DNA of 64,000 nucleotides, from assembly GCA_902363145.1 (NCBI GenBank), contig CABIZB010000003.1:248001-312000 (forward strand). The letters are read 5' to 3'. The position numbers and the translations under genes were made by a program. The notes below the pieces were generated by a model, which searched no databases, was not told the DNA's origin, and was given only the letters and a program-made list of their open reading frames with translations. Shown here piece by piece: positions 50,737 to 59,279 of the stretch. The DNA comes from Oscillospiraceae bacterium (lineage in GTDB: Bacteria > Bacillota > Clostridia > Oscillospirales > Ruminococcaceae). Each line of letters opens with the position of its first letter. Positions within the stretch are counted from its first letter, which is position 1.

Positions 50737-51690
50737 TCATTTCCTTTCAACTTTGGGTTCCCATACGCCCTTGCTTACGATGCCGAAGCTGTCGGCAAGC
50801 CTTTCAAGCTGTGATATCTCATCATCGGTAAGCTTCAGCACTGCGCCTCCGGCAAGCTCCTCGGCATACTTTGGCTTTGTGAGTCCGACTATAGGCACCG
50901 TACCCTTGGACACCGCCCATGCAACGGATATCTGCGCAGGAGCAACTCCGTACTTTTCGCCAAGCTCCCTCAGCAGGTCAATAAGCGGACGGAGCTTTTT
51001 CAGCTTGCCGTTATATTCGATGCCACGCAATGACATGACGGGGAATTTGTGCTCATCGTCATATTTGCCGCCCAGAGCCCCCTGCTCCAGCACCATATAG
51101 GAAAAGTACGTCTTGTTATTTTCATGGCACCATTCTATTATACGCTGCTGCTCCGCATCGTTGCGTATCAGACTGAAATGGTTCTGCACGGCAGCCAGCT
51201 CAAAGCCCTCTTCACGGAGCACCCTGTCGGCAAGCTTTATCTGCTCCGGCTCATGATTTGAAACGCCTGCCGCCCTTATTTTTCCCTCACGCATGAGCTG
51301 CGCAAATTCACGCATATTCTGCTCGGTATTGTTTGGCAGATGGAGCCAGTAAATATCTGCGCAATCGATGCCCATACGGGATAAACTGCCCTCCAGTGCT
51401 TCCCTAACTGAACCGTCGGTATATTCCTTTTTGGGCATATGCTTTGTGGATATCATTATGTTTCTGCCCTCAGCCCTTGCCTCGGCAACGAATCGGGACA
51501 GTATTTTTTCCGATTCTCCCATGCCATAGACCTCGGCAGTATCCCAGAGGGTAAAGCCCAGATCACACGCAGTCCTGAAAGTCTGTCTCAAGGTCTCGCT
51601 GTCATTTTTCTGTCCGAAAATCATTTTTGAGCCAAGCATACCTCTGCCCCAAGCCCATGTGCCCACGGCACAAGCGGGAAAATCAATCAT
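50737..51690 (-). CDS. aldo/keto reductase
   Basis: A 317-residue NAD(P)H-dependent oxidoreductase. The catalytic tetrad is visible: Asp and Tyr in WDTAEVYGMGE, Lys in STKHMPKK and His in IYWLHLPNN; AWAVSKGTVPIVG and the C-terminal cofactor site follow. Its substrate is unknown. It is placed between rimM and trmD, a position where these genes are normally adjacent, and its 3' end carries the trmD ribosome site, so it is a genuine operon member rather than a chance neighbour. Confidence 0.85.
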   Translation of the reverse strand: MIDFPACAVGTWAWGRGMLGSKMIFGQKNDSETLRQTFRTACDLGFTLWDTAEVYGMGESEKILSRFVAEARAEGRNIMISTKHMPKKEYTDGSVREALEGSLSRMGIDCADIYWLHLPNNTEQNMREFAQLMREGKIRAAGVSNHEPEQIKLADRVLREEGFELAAVQNHFSLIRNDAEQQRIIEWCHENNKTYFSYMVLEQGALGGKYDDEHKFPVMSLRGIEYNGKLKKLRPLIDLLRELGEKYGVAPAQISVAWAVSKGTVPIVGLTKPKYAEELAGGAVLKLTDDEISQLERLADSFGIVSKGVWEPKVERK

Positions 51691-51724
51691 ATGACCTGTC
51701 CTTCTCCCTCAAAGGGATATCCGA

Positions 51725-52225
51725 TCAGTCGAAAAGCCCCTCAATGGGACGGATAAGCATTTTTCCGCCCTCGATATCGGTCTTTACGACTACATCGGGA
51801 ATTGCAGGGATAAGATATTCCTTGTCCCCGTTCTTTATCTGGTAAACGTCATTTGCGCCTGTGGCAGTGACGTTTGTAAGAGTGCCATAGACCTCTCCGC
51901 TGTCAGCGTCGGACACTTCCAGCCCGATAAGGTCCTGAACGAAATATGTGCCCTCTTCAAGCTCCACATCGTTCCTGTCCATGTAAAGCACTCTTCCTCT
52001 GAGAGTTTGCGCCTGTTCGGGAGTATCTATACCCTCGATCTTCATAAGCACGATATTTTTATGTGGACGTGAACGGACAATTTCAACGGGAGTTTTCTCC
52101 TTGCCGAAATACAAGGTATCAAACTCGCAGAGAAATTCGGGACTGTCGCACCACGGCTCCACTCTCACTTCGCCCTTAAGTCCCTGAACGGCAACTATCT
52201 TGCCTATTTCAAGATATCTTTTCAA
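51725..52225 (-). CDS. rimM: ribosome maturation factor RimM
   Basis: A 166-residue 30S maturation factor: YLEIGKIVAVQGLKGEVRV at the N terminus, then TPEQAQTLRGRVLYM, a PRC-barrel region (YFVQDLIGLEVSD) and the C-terminal KEYLIPAIPDVV block. It helps assemble the 3' head domain of 16S rRNA. It lies between khpA and the aldo-keto reductase, downstream of a terminator-like hairpin. Confidence 0.9.
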   Translation of the reverse strand: MKRYLEIGKIVAVQGLKGEVRVEPWCDSPEFLCEFDTLYFGKEKTPVEIVRSRPHKNIVLMKIEGIDTPEQAQTLRGRVLYMDRNDVELEEGTYFVQDLIGLEVSDADSGEVYGTLTNVTATGANDVYQIKNGDKEYLIPAIPDVVVKTDIEGGKMLIRPIEGLFD

Positions 52226-52242
52226 CCTTTACATCCTTTCAT

Positions 52243-52277
52243 AAAAAAATCGGCAGAACTATATTAGTTATGCCGAT
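52243..52277 (-). terminator. intra-operon terminator between khpA and rimM
   Basis: Read leftward, stem ATCGGCATAACT / AGTTCTGCCGAT (one mismatch) is followed by seven T. It lies between two genes that are usually cotranscribed, so it should lower rimM-trmD expression or allow attenuation. Confidence 0.7.
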
Positions 52278-52304
52278 AATGAACACATTTCCATAAAGCA
52301 AATG

Positions 52305-52538
52305 TCAGTCTATCTCAACCATGATCTTTTCGTTGATCCTGCCTGCGCCTGCACGCATTACAGTTCTGATCGCCTTGGCGATCTTTCCCTGCTTACCGAT
52401 CACTCTGCCCATATCATCGGGAGCAACATGGAGATGATAAACAACTACGCCTTCGTCATTGGGCTCGTCACGGTCAACCTTAACGGCGGACTTATCCTCG
52501 ACCAGACCTGACGCAATAGCAATAAGAAGCTTTTCCAT
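52305..52538 (-). CDS. khpA: KH-domain RNA-binding protein KhpA (YlqC)
   Basis: A 77-residue RNA-binding protein with the KH signature GRVIGKQGKIAKAIRT. It binds RNA, often with KhpB, and affects cell size and small-RNA handling in Firmicutes. ATG 52538 (MEKLLIAIASGLV) fits the family length; the upstream ATG 52550 abuts the AAAGG site. It lies between rpsP and rimM as in most Firmicutes. Two hairpins occur in the 150-base gap to rpsP (at 52561-52575 and 52648-52668). Confidence 0.9.
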   Translation of the reverse strand: MEKLLIAIASGLVEDKSAVKVDRDEPNDEGVVVYHLHVAPDDMGRVIGKQGKIAKAIRTVMRAGAGRINEKIMVEID

Positions 52539-52694
52539 CAGCAAGCTCATCCTTTCTCATGTCTGACTTATCAGACAATATTTGCTCGTATAAACAAAAC
52601 ATTATATATCAAATAGAATAATTTTCATTTTAACATCAGTATATTCGGACACCTCTCGCCGAGGTGTCACGATTATCTGACTTTAAGAGCGCAA

Positions 52695-52940
52695 TTACTT
52701 AGTGATACCGTTCTTCTCAAAAAGCTTCTTAACGGTCTCGGTAGGCTGTGCGCCGTTTGCCATCCACTGCTTAGCCTTTTCAGCATCAACCTTTACGGTG
52801 CTGGGCTCGGTTGTGGAATCATAGTAACCGATCTCTTCGATGAATCTGCCGTCTCTGGGATATCTGGAGTCAGCAACAACGATTCTGTAGAAAGGGTTCT
52901 TGGTAGCGCCCATTCTTCTGAGTCTGATTTTAACTGCCAT
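52695..52940 (-). CDS. rpsP: 30S ribosomal protein S16
   Basis: An 81-residue ribosomal protein: [20 protein letters not shown] then [20 protein letters not shown], exact family signatures. ATG 52940 is the conserved start, with AGAGGTGA upstream; a GTG at 52949 is an unlikely extension. It lies between ffh and khpA. Confidence 0.97.
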   Translation of the reverse strand: MAVKIRLRRMGATKNPFYRIVVADSRYPRDGRFIEEIGYYDSTTEPSTVKVDAEKAKQWMANGAQPTETVKKLFEKNGITK

Positions 52941-53004
52941 TTCTTTCACCTCTCGAAAAATTTAAAAAGTTTTTATATCAAAGTGTTAAAAACACATTGA
53001 AAGC

Positions 53005-54351
53005 TTAGCGGAACATTCCGGGCATTCTCAGTCTGTTCTTCTTGCCCTTGCCGTTTTTGCCCATAACGCCCAGCTGCTTCATCATCTTCTGCATTTCCTC
53101 AAACTGCCTGAGAAGCCTGTTCACATCGGCAACGGTATTTCCGCTTCCTGCTGCGATACGCTTCTTGCGGTTGGGGTTGATGATGGAGGGCTTTGCCCTC
53201 TCCGCAGGGGTCATGGAGGTTATCATAGCCTCTATTCTGAGAAGCTGCCTGTCGTCGATATCCACATCTTTGAGCTTGTCGCCCACACCGGGGAGCATTC
53301 CCACGATCTGCTTGATGGGGCCCATCTTCTTGATCTGCTTCATCTGCTCGAGGAGGTCGTTCATATCGAAGCCCTTTTCCTCTTTCAGCTTGTTGGCAAG
53401 TCTCTGAGCCTCATCCTCATCAATGGTGCTCTGAGCTCTTTCTATAAGTGTGAGCATATCGCCCATTCCCAGGATACGTGAAGCCATTCTCTGGGGGTGG
53501 AACTGCTCGAAATCGTCAAGCTTTTCGCCTGTACCCACAAACTTGATAGGCTTACCCGTTACAGCCAGTACGGAAAGCGCCGCACCGCCTCTGGTATCCG
53601 AATCAAGCTTGGACATAAGCACGCCTGTGATGCCCAGCGCGTCATCAAACGCCTTTGCAACATTTACAGCGTCCTGACCTGTCATCGCATCGACTACCAG
53701 CATTATCTCGTGAGGATTTGTCTCCTCCTTAATGCTTTTCAGCTCATCCATGAGCTGCTCGTCTATATGGAGACGGCCTGCGGTATCGAGGATAACCACC
53801 TCGTTGCCGTGGTCAGCTGCATGCTTTACAGCTTCCTTTGCGATGGTCACAGGATTTATCTGACCCATCTCAAAGACCTTTACTCCAGCCTTTTCTCCCA
53901 CAACCTGCAGCTGATTGATAGCTGCGGGACGGTAAACGTCGCAGGCTGCAAGCAATGGACGCTTGCCCTGATCCTTGAAATACTTGGCAAGCTTTGCGGC
54001 ATGAGTTGTTTTACCCGAGCCCTGGAGACCTACCATCATAATGATGCAGGGAGGCTTGCTGGGGTAATTTATGCGGGCATTTTCGTTGCCCATGAGAGCG
54101 ATAAGCTCTTCGTTAACTATTTTTATTACCTGCTGTGCAGGTGTGAGACTTGCAAGAACATCAGTTCCCACAGCTCTTTCGGTAACCTTACCGATAAAGT
54201 CCTTAACGACCTTGTAGCTTACGTCAGCCTCAAGCAGAGCCATTTTGACCTCACGCATAGCTTCCTTAACGTCAGCCTCGGTGAGAACGCCCCTGCCCTT
54301 CAGGCGTTTGAATACTGCGTTTAATTTTTCAGAAAGTCCCTCGAACGCCAC
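53005..54351 (-). CDS. ffh: signal recognition particle protein Ffh (SRP54)
   Basis: A 448-residue SRP GTPase that targets nascent membrane and secreted proteins. N domain MAFEGLSEKLNAVFKRLKG; G domain with GLQGSGKTTHAAKLA, DTAGRLHIDEQL and a TKLDSD-type SKLDSDTRGG; methionine-rich M domain from about residue 295 ending PGMFR. It starts 21 bases after the YlxM stop, the usual order. Confidence 0.97.
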   Translation of the reverse strand: MAFEGLSEKLNAVFKRLKGRGVLTEADVKEAMREVKMALLEADVSYKVVKDFIGKVTERAVGTDVLASLTPAQQVIKIVNEELIALMGNENARINYPSKPPCIIMMVGLQGSGKTTHAAKLAKYFKDQGKRPLLAACDVYRPAAINQLQVVGEKAGVKVFEMGQINPVTIAKEAVKHAADHGNEVVILDTAGRLHIDEQLMDELKSIKEETNPHEIMLVVDAMTGQDAVNVAKAFDDALGITGVLMSKLDSDTRGGAALSVLAVTGKPIKFVGTGEKLDDFEQFHPQRMASRILGMGDMLTLIERAQSTIDEDEAQRLANKLKEEKGFDMNDLLEQMKQIKKMGPIKQIVGMLPGVGDKLKDVDIDDRQLLRIEAMITSMTPAERAKPSIINPNRKKRIAAGSGNTVADVNRLLRQFEEMQKMMKQLGVMGKNGKGKKNRLRMPGMFR

Positions 54352-54372
54352 GGCAAACCCTCCTGTTGCAAG

Positions 54373-54702
54373 TTATAGAATGTTTTTTATCTTATCTGCG
54401 GTGTTTTTCAGCTCGGGAACGCCGTATTCATCGGCTTTACTTTCAAGCTCCTCCGCAATTTTCATAAGCTTTTCCGATTTTTCCGCAAGACCCAGAGCCT
54501 CTTCCAGCTCGAACAAGGTCTGCTCTCCACGCTTTATGCCGTCCCTTACACCCTGCCTTGTGATGCTTTCGTGCTCGGCTATCTCCGCCAGAGAAAGGTC
54601 CTCATTATAATAAAGATCAATGAGATCTCTCTGCTTATCGGTAAGCATGGCAGAATAATAATCCAGCAGCAATGCCACTTTAAGGTTTTTTCCGCTGTTC
54701 AA
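54373..54702 (-). CDS. ylxM: YlxM family helix-turn-helix protein
   Basis: A 109-residue DNA-binding-like protein encoded upstream of ffh in Firmicutes and thought to act in the SRP pathway. LLDYYSAMLTDKQRDLIDLY and SLAEIAEHESITRQGVRDGI are the sigma-like HTH signatures. The start is probably TTG 54702, with GAGGTG 6 bases upstream; the longer frame to 54753 has no such site. Confidence 0.9.
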   Translation of the reverse strand: MNSGKNLKVALLLDYYSAMLTDKQRDLIDLYYNEDLSLAEIAEHESITRQGVRDGIKRGEQTLFELEEALGLAEKSEKLMKIAEELESKADEYGVPELKNTADKIKNIL

Positions 54703-54762
54703 AGCACACACCTCACTATAAGCTGTAAAGGCGCAAGCCTTTGTAAAGTTCACGACCTTTAC

Positions 54763-54791
54763 ATTATATCAGCCCCGCACTCTTTTGTCAA
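54763..54791 (-). promoter_or_regulatory. consensus sigma-A promoter for ylxM-ffh
   Basis: Read leftward, TTGACA (54791-54786) and TATAAT (54768-54763) are both exact, with a 17-base spacer. The start codon lies 60 bases downstream, and a GTAAAG / CTTTAC hairpin lies in the leader. Confidence 0.85.
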
Positions 54792-54897
54792 GGGGTCGGG
54801 GCTGATTATAAAAATAAATTTTTTGTGAACGCACGTCATATACAAGCGCCCGCAGCAGTGTAATAAATCTGTAGTCAAATTGACACGGAAATTTTTG

Positions 54898-54927
54898 TTG
54901 AAATATGCACCTGCGGCGTGTTATAAT
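54898..54927 (+). promoter_or_regulatory. sigma-A promoter for the RodA/FtsW gene
   Basis: TTGAAA (54898) and TATAAT (54922) with an 18-base spacer, 42 bases before the ATG, which has AAGGAA upstream. Confidence 0.7.
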
Positions 54928-54969
54928 AATAATATCGTAAAAATCATATCAACATAAGGAAATCAGAAT

Positions 54970-56109
54970 ATGAAAACCGTTTTCAAATACATCTGGCAGT
55001 ATTTCAGGAAGCTGGATAAGCTGCTGTTCATCACTGTTGCGGCGCTGTCCGTTTTCAGCCTTGTGCTTCTTTATTCAATAGTAGTGAACGGAGCTGCCAC
55101 CATCAGCGTAAGCTCATCACTCTACAAGACTCAGGCAGCCGCAGTCATAGCCGGCTGGATCGCAGCCCTTATACTTTCCGCCGTGGACTACAACAAGATA
55201 ATCAAGCTGTGGGTGATATATGCCCCGCTGGCAATAATACTGTCCATGCTTGTATTCACGGGCATGGGCATCGAGGTCTCGGGGAACAGGGCGTGGCTCG
55301 ACCTCGGCTTTATGACCCTGCAGCCCTCGGAGCTGCTCAAAGTCGCCTTTATAACCACTTTTGCCCTGCACCTTTCCAAGGTGGGAGACAAAATAAACAG
55401 GTTCTCCAATGTTCTCCTGCTGTGCGCACATGTCTCCATACCCATTCTGCTGGTAATTTTGCAGGGAGACGACGGAACAGCCTGCGTTTTTGCCATGATA
55501 TTCGTGATAATGATGTTTTCCGCAGGCATCTCGTGGAAATATATCCTGCCCTGCATTGTGGCTCTGCCCTTTGCCCTGTGGTTCGTGTGGGTAAAGGTGA
55601 TGCAGCCCTATCAGAAAATGCGCTTTCTTGTCCTTTTCGATGACGAGCTTGACCCTCAGGGCATTGGCTATCACCAGCGTGTGAGCAAGACCGCTCTCGG
55701 CTCGGGTCAGATATTCGGCAAGGGGCTTTTCGGCGGCGACTATCTTAAAGTGCCCGAGGCCGCCAACGACTTTATCTTCACCTACGTGGGTCAGTGCTTC
55801 GGATTTATAGGCTGTATCGCCGTTATCGCCGTGCTGACCTATGTGTGCCTTAAAATAATGGCAGACTCGAAAATTGCCAAGGACGATCTGGGCAAATACA
55901 TCTGCGTGGGAATATACGCCATGTTCTCCACCCACTGCATTCTAAATCTGGGAATGGTTTTCGGACTTACACCGGTTATAGGCGTTCCCCTGCCCCTGCT
56001 GAGCCAGGGCGGGACCTCAGTCCTCACCATGTACATCGGCATAGGTCTGGTAATGAGCACCTATTCCCACTCGGAAAAGAAATACAGGGTATTCTACGAC
56101 GGCGATTAG
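54970..56109 (+). CDS. RodA/FtsW/SpoVE family peptidoglycan polymerase
   Basis: A 379-residue SEDS glycosyltransferase with about ten helices. GNRAWLDLGFMTLQPSELLK is the family block with the catalytic region, followed by QGDDGTACVF, LGSGQIFGKGL, ANDFIFTYVGQ and GVPLPLLSQGGTSVL. These fit RodA better than FtsW because of the long loop and lack of a division cluster, though no mreB or class B PBP is adjacent. The 3' end overlaps a converging lipoprotein gene by 4 bases. Confidence 0.9.
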   Translation: MKTVFKYIWQYFRKLDKLLFITVAALSVFSLVLLYSIVVNGAATISVSSSLYKTQAAAVIAGWIAALILSAVDYNKIIKLWVIYAPLAIILSMLVFTGMGIEVSGNRAWLDLGFMTLQPSELLKVAFITTFALHLSKVGDKINRFSNVLLLCAHVSIPILLVILQGDDGTACVFAMIFVIMMFSAGISWKYILPCIVALPFALWFVWVKVMQPYQKMRFLVLFDDELDPQGIGYHQRVSKTALGSGQIFGKGLFGGDYLKVPEAANDFIFTYVGQCFGFIGCIAVIAVLTYVCLKIMADSKIAKDDLGKYICVGIYAMFSTHCILNLGMVFGLTPVIGVPLPLLSQGGTSVLTMYIGIGLVMSTYSHSEKKYRVFYDGD

Positions 56110-56765
56110 TAGTTGATGCCGTATCCGCCGTCAAGCAGTGCGATACCGTTGCTTTCGGGGTACAGATCTACGGTAAGGTCATCATTGACGATGACCGCAT
56201 ACTCACGGAAGATAACTCCGTCGCTGCCGTTTTCGGAAATGACGATGTTGTCCTTGCCTGCGCTTACGCCCTGAAAATAAAGGGTGTCGGAGGTGGATTC
56301 ATCTTCAAGGAATTTAACATTTCCGTACTTTACTGAGCAGTCAAGGTAATCGCTGCCCACGGATATGGAAATGATATCCCCATCTGCTGTGCTGTCTGCG
56401 GGGATACCGATATAACCGCCGTCAGCCTTCTGAACTTCACCGTCAGCCTCTTCCGCAGCTTCGGGAGAGGCTTCTTCATTTTCAGCCTCCTCCGCCAATT
56501 CGGTTTCAGCGATGTCAGTGGTACCGGCGCTGTCAGCGATTTCGCCGGCACTTTCTTCCTCAGCAGGTGCTGAAACAGCGGCTGATGTTTCGGCTGCGTT
56601 GCTTGCGACAGTCTCCGCCTGAGTGATATCGGAAGCCTCGGCTGTCTGCTCCGTAACGCCCTGCCCGGAAACTGCCATGTCATTTGTACCGCAGGCGGTA
56701 AATGCTCCGCAAGCGGTCAAAACAATTATAAGAGCTATTGCTCCAATAACAGTATGTCTTTTCAT
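56106..56765 (-). CDS. lipoprotein with Ala/Glu-rich linker, unknown function
   Basis: A 219-residue protein with signal IGAIALIIVLTACGAFTACG carrying two possible lipobox cysteines (LTAC or FTAC). A long Ala/Glu/Thr-rich acidic linker (about residues 30-110) follows, then a C-terminal domain of about 100 residues with alternating hydrophobic strands, likely an Ig-like or beta-sandwich fold. I recognise no family. AAAGGA lies 9 bases before ATG 56765. It converges on the RodA gene. Confidence 0.6.
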   Translation of the reverse strand: MKRHTVIGAIALIIVLTACGAFTACGTNDMAVSGQGVTEQTAEASDITQAETVASNAAETSAAVSAPAEEESAGEIADSAGTTDIAETELAEEAENEEASPEAAEEADGEVQKADGGYIGIPADSTADGDIISISVGSDYLDCSVKYGNVKFLEDESTSDTLYFQGVSAGKDNIVISENGSDGVIFREYAVIVNDDLTVDLYPESNGIALLDGGYGINY

Positions 56766-56928
56766 ATAGTACATTCCTTTCTGCCAAAGGCAACTGATCA
56801 GAAATCATTCTCTGACAATAAAACAACTCATAACAGGGAAATTTTTCATTTTTTTGCGCAGATTTTCAGCAATTACAGCAATTCATAAAAAAGTTACATT
56901 TTTCTATGGCATTTTGCCGAAATAGCTC

Positions 56929-56957
56929 TTTACAAATTGTACGTTATGTTATATAAT
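56929..56957 (+). promoter_or_regulatory. sigma-A promoter for the XRE regulator gene
   Basis: TTTACA (56929) and TATAAT (56952) with a 17-base spacer, 65 bases before the GTG start. Confidence 0.7.
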
Positions 56958-57021
56958 TTACAGTATGTAGAGTATGCCTATAGACACATCTGTGTAAACT
57001 ATAACGGTCGGAGGTGCTTTT

Positions 57022-57675
57022 GTGAATACGGATTTTCCCCGTATAATTACCCTTTTGCGCAAAGAGCGCAACATAAGTCAAAAGCAGGCCGCTACCGATC
57101 TGGGCGTTTCTCAGGCTCTGCTTTCACATTATGAAAAGGGTATAAGAGAGTGCGGACTTGATTTTCTTGTCAAGACTGCCGATTATTATAATGTATCCTG
57201 CGATTATCTTCTCGGAAGATGTGCCGAGCCTATGGGCAAGGCCGCAAAGGAAGCTCCCGCTGCTTCGGGAGAGGATAAGGACAAGCTCACCGAGGAGCAG
57301 AAAATGCTGCTGGATTCCCAGAAGCTCATATTCTCCATGGTGTCCGAAAAGGACGAAGGAAAACTGGAAAAGGCTGTCCGCAGCTATCTGAGCCTTGCGG
57401 TATATAGGATATTCCGAGTGATATTCTCCGCCAATCCCAAGAACGACCGCAGGTTCTTTACCCTCAGCTCACCTGCCGCAGACGGTTTCACCCTCTCCGC
57501 AATGGAGCTGAAAAAAGCCCGTGCCGAAGCCATTGCCGTAAGCGGCGAGATGCAAAGCACGCCTATCACCACAAACACCCTCACAGGAACATATCCCGAA
57601 CACGCCTCATCGCTTTTCAATCAGGTAAAGCAGTGCGAGGACGAGATAAACGCCGTGCAGGATAAGGACGAATAA
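57022..57675 (+). CDS. XRE family transcriptional regulator
   Basis: A 217-residue protein beginning at GTG behind GGAGGTG. The N-terminal lambda-type HTH reads ERNISQKQAATDLGVSQALL then SHYEKGIRECG, with a YYNVSCDYLLGR end. The C-terminal 130 residues are helical and not known to me; they may sense a ligand or dimerise. It stands alone with its own promoter and terminator. Confidence 0.8.
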   Translation: MNTDFPRIITLLRKERNISQKQAATDLGVSQALLSHYEKGIRECGLDFLVKTADYYNVSCDYLLGRCAEPMGKAAKEAPAASGEDKDKLTEEQKMLLDSQKLIFSMVSEKDEGKLEKAVRSYLSLAVYRIFRVIFSANPKNDRRFFTLSSPAADGFTLSAMELKKARAEAIAVSGEMQSTPITTNTLTGTYPEHASSLFNQVKQCEDEINAVQDKDE

Positions 57676-57678
57676 ACC

Positions 57679-57714
57679 AAGCCTTTGTGCTCATGCAGCG
57701 CAAAGGCTTTTATT
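57679..57714 (+). terminator. rho-independent terminator after the XRE gene
   Basis: Stem AAGCCTTTG / CAAAGGCTT with extra GC pairs at the loop base, followed by TTTATTG. Confidence 0.7.
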
Positions 57715-57909
57715 GTAAATATGCACAAATCATACACATTATATCAGGTTCATATATGTTGATTCATACAGCATATATGAACTTTTTGTAAATCTAAGGA
57801 AATCGGTGAAATTTTTTGCCCCTCTGAATCGTTTATATATCAGAAGCGCATGAAAAGCGCAGGAAGATCATTCTCAAAATTTCTGATAAAACGAACAGGA
57901 GGAAAGCTT

Positions 57910-58689
57910 ATGTCACTTAACAACATACTGGCAGCAAAAAGCGGCATTACGAATATCGAAAGCCGCCCAAATGTTATCCTTACATACACGGGGGCAAACG
58001 CTTCCAAAACTGATGATATCGCAAAGCTCCTTATGAGAGAGGAGATCAACGTTTACACCACAGACTGCGGCGACAAAAAGCTCAGAGAGCTTTGCCCCAA
58101 CGGCAGCTGGCACATGATGATAGTGCGTGACGGCGGACTTGCCGCCCCCTCTTTTGATATTATAGGAAATGTGAGAAAAATTTCCGATATCCCGCTGCTC
58201 ACCGTTTCCGACAGCTGCGACGAGATATACAGGACAATGGCTCTCGCCAAGGGCGCAGATGCCTGCATGGACGCAGATGATTTCGGCAAGTACGAGTTCA
58301 AAGCCCGTGTTATATCCATGCTCAGAAGATATCTGGGCGAATCCGCCGAGAGCAGGAGCTTTCTTGCGGCAGGCGGCACAGACACCCTCGTAAACGGCGC
58401 AATATCCGTTGACCGCAGGAGACGTAAGGTGTTCTCGGGCGGAAATCCCGTCAAGCTCACAGCCATTGAGTACGGCATCGTCGAGTACCTTATGGAAAAC
58501 TGCGGCGATGTATGCACTGTTGACGATATCTACCGCCGTGTATGGCGTGAAAATCCCTACTCAGTCCGCAAGACCGTAGTGGAGCACATCAGGCGCATAC
58601 GCAGCAAGATAGAGCCTGACCCCCACAATCCCAGCTACATCAAGGTAGTTTTCGGCGTGGGCTACAAAATGGAGCGTGCAGCCGTTTAA
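57910..58689 (+). CDS. OmpR-type response regulator with atypical receiver
   Basis: A 259-residue protein starting at ATG 57910 with AGGAGG 7 bases upstream. The C-terminal winged helix is typical OmpR/PhoB: LTAIEYGIVEYLMENCGDV, then SVRKTVVEHIRRIRSKIEP and VFGVGYKMER. The N-terminal receiver is degenerate: at the phospho-aspartate strand it reads MMIVRDGG, with Arg where Asp is expected, and no acidic pair is clear. No histidine kinase is encoded nearby. It may be controlled without phosphorylation. Confidence 0.75.
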   Translation: MSLNNILAAKSGITNIESRPNVILTYTGANASKTDDIAKLLMREEINVYTTDCGDKKLRELCPNGSWHMMIVRDGGLAAPSFDIIGNVRKISDIPLLTVSDSCDEIYRTMALAKGADACMDADDFGKYEFKARVISMLRRYLGESAESRSFLAAGGTDTLVNGAISVDRRRRKVFSGGNPVKLTAIEYGIVEYLMENCGDVCTVDDIYRRVWRENPYSVRKTVVEHIRRIRSKIEPDPHNPSYIKVVFGVGYKMERAAV

Positions 58690-58755
58690 AATACCGCTTA
58701 TCCCATACATTCCCATACATCTTTATATATCTTCAATCTTCTCCTTAACAAACAG

Positions 58756-58791
58756 AACGGGAACCTTTTCAGCAAAAGGTTCCCGTTTTGT
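58756..58791. terminator. bidirectional terminator
   Basis: Perfect stem AACGGGAACCTTTT / AAAAGGTTCCCGTT with a four-base loop, then TTGTT. It separates the converging response regulator and GNAT genes. Confidence 0.85.
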
Positions 58792-59267
58792 TATTCTTCT
58801 GTAAAGCTCAGCTTCATGGACATATAAATTGACTTGTCCTCAATAAAGTCAAGCTGCTTGTACAAGGGATATCCGCACTTTGTGGCTCTCAGCTCGATGT
58901 AGGAAAGATCCCACGCCTTGCCGTCCTCTATTGCCATGCTCACAAGCTTTTTGCCTATGCCACGTCTCCTGTACTCGGGGAGAGTGTAAACGTTCATCAG
59001 CGTACCTGTCTTGCCTGTGATGAACAGCGGACTGGCGGGCTTGTTTATCAGCAGAAAGAACACGCAGCCTGCGGCTTTGCCGTCCTCTTCCGCAAGATAT
59101 ACCACGCAGTCACGGTTAAGATGCTCCTGAAAATAGCCCTTGGTCTTATCGGCAATGGTTTCAAAAACAGGCTCTTCAAGGTCGGTGTGGGTCTCGTGCA
59201 TATATCCCAGTCTCATCTGAATAAGAGTAGGGATATCTGCGGGCTTTGCTTTTCTGTAGTTAATCAT
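58791..59267 (-). CDS. GNAT family N-acetyltransferase
   Basis: A 158-residue acetyltransferase with MRLGYMHETH at the start and TLMNVYTLPEYRRRGIGKKL as the acetyl-CoA binding loop; the end ELRATKCGYPLYKQLDF fits the family. The acceptor is unknown. Its start lies 12 bases after the DUF1015 stop, so it is in that operon. Confidence 0.85.
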   Translation of the reverse strand: MINYRKAKPADIPTLIQMRLGYMHETHTDLEEPVFETIADKTKGYFQEHLNRDCVVYLAEEDGKAAGCVFFLLINKPASPLFITGKTGTLMNVYTLPEYRRRGIGKKLVSMAIEDGKAWDLSYIELRATKCGYPLYKQLDFIEDKSIYMSMKLSFTEE

Positions 59268-59279
59268 TTCATTACCCTC

